This document shows positions 58,255 through 64,000 of a stretch of DNA of 64,000 bases, one piece after another. Source of the DNA: Bradysia coprophila (Eukaryota > Arthropoda > Insecta > Diptera > Sciaridae). Made by a program: the position numbers and the translations under genes. Numbering within the stretch: position 1 is the first letter of the stretch; each line of letters opens with the position of its first letter. The stretch is taken from the NCBI RefSeq assembly GCF_014529535.1, contig NW_023503374.1, positions 8,983,685-9,047,684 of the forward strand. Direction: 5' to 3'. The notes below the pieces were generated by a model. The model saw only the letters and a list, made by a program, of their open reading frames with translations, was not told the origin of the DNA and ran no database searches.

Positions 58255-60224
58255 AGTTAGACTGGCGTGTGGTAACACAATGGAATTTGATTTTTGTCGA
58301 TCTTTTGAGTTTCAAGCAGCTCTTATAAACACGAACACGGAAAAGCCGATTTGGTTCAATCGTTTACATTCGAAAGAACAAAATGAGATGACTATGGTTT
58401 TCTGGCTGAAGAGTCTGAAGTTGTGTGTTTTGTTGAAGAGTCCTAATTATGCGGGGAGGAAACTTAGAATATCTAAAAAATTAAAAATTTAAATTTAAAG
58501 AAATCCCATGCTAAACAGCTAGACTCATGTGTGAGCACTTGTGTTAAATTTCAGCCTTTCGCGTTAGTCTATTCATTCTGTTGCCAACGTTTAAAATTCG
58601 AAATGTTTAAACATAATTATTATGAAGAAACCTTGACTGAATGACTAGATTATTGGAATGAATATTGTGAACAGTAACTCTGTTTGTATACCGGCGTTTT
58701 TTAAGAATCATTTGACATTATTCAATAAACAAATGAGTGCGGATTTCTAGGTATGTCAGTTCAAGGATTTGATTGATTTTCAGAGATATTTTTGTAACAC
58801 AAAAGTGGATTCATCTTAAAAGACAATTTCATAAAAATAGCTAACCACCGTCCATGGTTCGACGAACACTTCAATACCACACCGTTTTTGCATACATCGT
58901 TCGACGTTGATTCAAAACTAATTCACAAAAATATTGAATGCATATCGTTTGAATCGTCTCGACAACCTACAATTAAGTATCTAAATGTTTCATTTTGTCC
59001 ATCCATTTCTACGTCTTTGCATTATGAGTTATGAAAGACCTAGCGCGATTCAATGGAGAATATAAATAAAAATTCAAACAAACAAAAAAAAGCGGCTGCA
59101 ACACAACGACCTTTTAAAATGTGTGTGCTCCATTGTTAGAAAGTTTATGTCTTTTCATTTTTTGAAATTGGCTTTTGAGTTCACCATCGATGTGTAAAAT
59201 TAGTGAGTTGTAGAGTTAATGAACAAATCAATAGATACGGAACTAGAAATTATAATTATTTAAATTTAATTCGTTTTTCTATTCTCCCCATGACTATCAT
59301 GCACATCAACTATTATTGAAAGAATTAATAATCTTCGTTTATTTGTTGTAACATGCTTACTAAGCTTCTGATAAAACTGCTTATGATAATCTGTAATTTG
59401 CAGTTTTTATCAAACTAAATGAAAATAATTACCTTTGACTTATTATTGTTCATTATGACTTAATATTGCCTAGGTATAAGGTATAATTTTGAATTGCAAA
59501 TTGGAAACACCACAGAGCCACTTAAAATAACATTCTAATAATTGTTGTGCTTTTTCACTTCTCTTCTTCAATTATATTCTGATAACTTTTTACGATATAT
59601 TCTAGATATTCCAATGCACACCAGTTAATGTATATCACACAGAAATAATTGTTCAAATTATAGCTTTTATCAAAGCTAAAAATTTACATTGCCATATATA
59701 ATATCCAGAGGTCAACAGTCATTAAATCTTCAAACAAATAATCATCGACATGTTCATAATATTTACAAAAACAAAAATTATTGAATTTAAAAATAGAAAA
59801 AAATTAAAGAAAAAAGAATCACACAATGATAATATAAAACAGGTGAGACTATTCACGATTCCATTCACGTTTAACCGACTTATAAATTCGCGTCCGCTCG
59901 TCGTAACATATCATTCGATACTGGTGCTTGTTGGCGGTAAAATTAGTACCGTAGTTAAATAAATAAAAGTAAAAAATGTTTTTATCACGCATTGTATAGG
60001 TTTATATAGGTATATTATATGCGCGGCAGAGGCTGGATGTATATAAATAATACGAAAACGAAAATATTCAAATGTTGTGATTCCTTCGAATTCGGCTAGC
60101 CATCAAATTTTGGGAGCTAAGGTTTCAATGTTTTGGCGAGAGGTGCCACACTTCAGTTTATTTCTCTTAATTCCATTAAATTAAGTCTATTTAGTTCAAG
60201 AAGTGCGGCAATCCATCTAGTTTT

Positions 60225-60427
60225 AATCCTTCACATATGGCAAGCATAATATCGACAATACCTTTGAAATCTATTACTTGATTTGTTAAGAAGCATTTTC
60301 TACTGATTGAAATAAAATCTCTCATTTGTTGAATCGAAATTTCGCTCTAAAACACCCGCCAGCTCATCGGTTATAATAGTCGTCGTTGTCGATTACCGAC
60401 GACAAAGCCGGCCGTAATAGGTGTTTT
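60225..60427 (-). repeat. Dispersed ~200-bp repeat, near-complete copy
   Basis: In reverse: ATATGGCAAGCATAATATCG, GAAATCTATTACTTGATTTG, TCGTCGTTGTCGATTACCGA, CGGCCGTAATAGGTG. Confidence 0.7.
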
Positions 60428-61610
60428 GAAGTTCATTGTAAACACACTTAATGTCCCCGAAAGAATTTTCCTTTATTGATGTGTTAAATATTGTTATTTG
60501 CGACAGAAATATTTACATTGAAATTCGTATTACTATTGGAAGTACAACTTGCATTTTATATCGGCGATGATTCAACGTTATAGCCTATGCGATACTAATT
60601 AATATTTATGGAAATCTTTTTGATTTATTCATAAAATATACTCAATTGGATATTGGATATATACTGTGACCAGCGTGTGTTATTAGTTGTTAAGTAATGG
60701 AATTACAAAATTACCGAATATTTATTAGAGACAAGGTCAAGCACTACAATGAAAAGGTTTTTTTTTAAACACATTTTCATAAATGCGATACATGGTTCAG
60801 ACGTTGCACAAGTAAAGTAGAGAAATAAACGCACAAAAAAAGGTTAGGAAAGACACCATGAATAGAAAGAATAATTAAATTTGAAAGTTGTTTCAAAAGT
60901 GTACCCAATTGGGTCCCATAAAAAGGCGTACGAATACAAAATAAAACGAACAATTAATCTTAACACACTGAAACCATCTTTGTACCATTAACGTCGTTCT
61001 TATGTTACAGTCCTCCTGCTCCGTCTTTAACACTTACATGTAAGACAACAGGTTGTTTTTACAAGATTTTTTTTTAACTAACAGAATCTTTGCAATTGAA
61101 AGACAAAAAAGATAAAAATGGAATGCAGCCAAATGTATTTTGTCATGCTGTTCAAAATTGAAAAGAATTTATTTCGTTCAACATAAATCTCCGCATTAAA
61201 AGCAACCATAAAATAATTAAAATTAAAGTGTTAGAAAACTATTCACGCTTGCTTAAGAACTTTATTAGCTTCAAGTATAATAAGTCGTCTTATGAAATTC
61301 CTTCTTGATATCATTTTTTGTGTTAAGTTAGAACAGACGGAACAGACATTTCATATATTGTTGATCTGCACGGGATGATTAAGCGTGGTTTTTTTTATAA
61401 ATTGAATCAAAAACCCTGTAATGCTTTGAAAAGCTTTTAAAGACTCTTTCTGACATTCAGAAGAGCTTTGTAAAAGCTTATGAAAGTTTTGAGTTTTTCA
61501 ATGAAAATTTAACAAGAATATGCAAGAAGCTCTTTCCTGCCATAAAAAGTTAATTTATGTCGTTTGGCGGTGACTACGAAAGATTTTTTAATCAAAACTT
61601 ATTTTTAGAA

Positions 61611-61800
61611 ACGCATATTCATCTGCTGTTGACAACGACGACAAGATTACACAATGTGCAAATCTAAGTTTTGCCCTTTATACTGAACTGTATGCTATAA
61701 ATATCGAAGAAATAGATGTTGCACCACAATGACACACGTTACACAAATGAAGTAGCAGATTTAGTGACTTTGTTGCGATACATTTCTAGTTTCCGAAAGT
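61611..61800 (+). repeat. Dispersed ~200-bp repeat, copy
   Basis: TTCATCTGCTGTTGACAACG, ACGACAAGATTACACAATG and AAATGAAGTAGCAGATTTAG are in the usual order; the right end is diverged. Confidence 0.65.
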
Positions 61801-64000
61801 TTCAATTATTTATAATCCAAACCGGTCAAAAGGAACTGACAGCGATACAGATAAATGTTATTCTGACGTGACGTATTAACGTGACACCGGTTGATTTCCA
61901 ACCCGGTTTTCTTCATTATTCTTTAAATGCTCAGTGCAGAACTTATTTTACGTGCATTGTGTATCGTTTATTAGAGAAAGAGAACGGTATACGTGAAATC
62001 AAACACGTGTCTCCTTAACGCACAAGGTAGTTGTCAATAGTACTCGCATGATACAATCGGTATTTGCATGACATCGGAAAAATTAATTCAGTCGTTTTGT
62101 TGTTCTTTTAATGTAAATTAATTAGTCTTGGTTTATTGCATGTATAATTCATGGTATAAAAATTGTTAGACTGATAATATAATTAACATCTTGTCGGTTG
62201 TTATATAAAATCTATTCCTTTAATTGATTAACTTGAATTTGTTACAATTAAATGTAGCCACAGTTTTATAATTCGCAATCTATAAAAAAAAAACTTTTTA
62301 ATTTGCTTATGGTGAGCGATGGCAATGTCAAAAAACTTAAACCGTGAATGTCGACAAGACTTATAGCGTACGAAATAAACAATTTCACGGTTTGGCTGTG
62401 CTATGTTGAGCTTGGTCAGGTCTTAAGCGATAAACAACAATAAATTATTTGCTCGAAACTTGAAAATCAATGATTGTTGGCGCTGTAGATATCATATACA
62501 TAATGATAATAATTTAAGTCGAAATTTTATTTGTCATTGTGTATACAAAATTGTAATTTATACACTAGCGTATATAAATACAATATAAACCGGAAATAGA
62601 AGTAAAAACAAAATTTTGTAGCAAGAGTGGTTAAACATTATCTTCGAAATTGGGCATTTTAAAATGTTTACTAAAAAATGCGGTGGAAAACTGTAAGAAA
62701 AGTAGCAATCAGACATAAGTTAAAAATAATTACTCCTAATATTTAAATAACGTTTCGAAGAAGTAACACTTAACACTTATGACTGCAAAAAGCCTATTCG
62801 CCTAGTCAGTTGGCCTGTAGAGGCGCCACATTTTTTTATAGTACTTCATTCTCACTCATTCTAATGAAATGTCACTGCAGTGAAGTTTGTTCATGAAAAA
62901 ATAATTCAGTGACAGCAGACTTTCGCTAAATTTTAATAGATTTTACCCTTAGTTTCTAAACTCCATTCTCCTATAACTGAGAATCTGTTGCTGATTTTGA
63001 TCAAAGTTCTTTCAACATATTAAAGTAAAATTTAGTACTTCATCCCTTTTGTCAAAAAGAGTTTGTTACTAACTTATCGTCATCTCTGTGAAGACAATTA
63101 ACTCTTAAATGTAATACTATGATGCTTCATACAGGTCTTAAAATACCGGAAAATACTGTTGGATTTCTCGTAATTCCAGGAGCGATAGATGAACACAAAG
63201 AGTACAAAATATAAGAGAATTTATTAGAAAACGTTCTTTTCCATACGATGTCACATTCAGACTGACCGGTATACTGAGTCAATGTATTAACTGAATTAGA
63301 ACTAGTGAACTATGATAATTCACTTGAACACGAAATCTAACAAATACTTCGTTTACCATAATTTTGAAGGACAATCAGCTGAGGGAATGTAACGTTTTTA
63401 AAAACTCTGCATTAAATAACATTCGAAGGAACACATTCTAACAATGTTGATGTTGAATAAAATATGTCAATAAAATGAACTTTTGTAGGTTAAATGAAAA
63501 ACATAAAAACTTTTACAAGTAAAGGGAAATAGTGTTCCTGACGACAACAACTGAGAATTGTTACCTTTAAAGTTATGATACGCACCTCGATTAAAGTAAT
63601 TAAAAAGACGTTGCATATTATAATGTTCGTTCACCTTTGTGACTCTATAAACAAGACGTTCACAAATCTTTAACGTCGGAACTATATAAGATTATGAGTT
63701 TCTTTTTTTAATTATCAATTTTACAATTTGGGTAATTATGAATTAATGAAGTTGTCAAGTTGTTTATGCAAATGTTTAGTAACATTAGAAATAGTTATTT
63801 ATGCAACTAGTTGCGAAAAGTTGTAGTTTTTGTCACTAGATGTGATGTGATGTGAAAAAACTGCCACTTTCGCAACGTGTTGCATACAACGTTTTCTGCA
63901 ACAAACTGCGAAAAATGAACTTTTGAAATGCAAAACATAACTCTACCTTTAATATACATTCTACTGTATCAACGAAATATTGTATAAACGATCAAGTAGA

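Larger units (their letters stand above)
55708..64000. other. No gene seen; scattered repeats
   Basis: About 8.3 kb of AT-rich DNA after the zinc-finger gene. Four copies of the dispersed repeat are recognisable (56053-56250, 58150-58254, 60225-60427, 61611-61800). A loose inverted repeat around ACGCACTTCA lies at about 57349-57440. No open frame has protein character I can support. Confidence 0.6.

Overview
This window is AT-rich animal DNA. The coding regions are short exons separated by GT-AG introns, mostly 50-150 bp with a few of several kb. There are no operons, and the protein set is metazoan: a dynein-2 intermediate chain, an EXD1-like piRNA factor, a Myt1 kinase, a fatty acid transport protein and a C2H2 zinc-finger protein. 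The proteins and compact introns fit an insect, most likely a dipteran of the midge or gnat type. That placement is inference; nothing here fixes the species.

Layout. Positions 1-1730 hold a foldback element with long inverted arms built from a 143-bp repeat. From 1731 to about 17.7 kb I see no gene, only repeats and MITE-like insertions. A five-exon type I membrane protein follows (17770-20553, +). A six-exon gene on the minus strand (22520-27734) is the dynein-2 intermediate chain WDR60/DYNC2I1; its third intron carries a second foldback element made of 50-bp units. After a repeat-rich spacer come an EXD1-like gene (30518-31432, -) and an eight-exon Myt1 kinase gene (33575-35779, +). Next are three small TIR elements side by side, then a probable 78-residue two-helix membrane protein (38005-38589, +). 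A fatty acid transport protein (SLC27A/Fatp) gene runs on the minus strand from 50077 to 39296. Its 8-kb first visible intron contains a broken Jockey-like non-LTR retrotransposon, several MITEs and a third foldback-like element. A nested pair of TIR elements lies at 51.4-53.3 kb. A two-exon zinc-finger gene (53841-55707, +) is the last gene; the final 8 kb shows only repeats.

The genes do not form a pathway; they are ordinary housekeeping and germline genes set in mobile-element debris. The distinctive content is that debris. There are six elements with terminal inverted repeats and exact or near-exact 8-bp target duplications (hAT-like), one of them only 34 bp long. There are three unrelated foldback structures, each built from its own short tandem unit. 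One dispersed repeat of about 200 bp, recognised by a GAAGTARAAGATT core, occurs at least twelve times. Several insertions are nested, so their relative ages can be read. I found no prokaryotic-type defence system, CRISPR array, rRNA or convincing tRNA.
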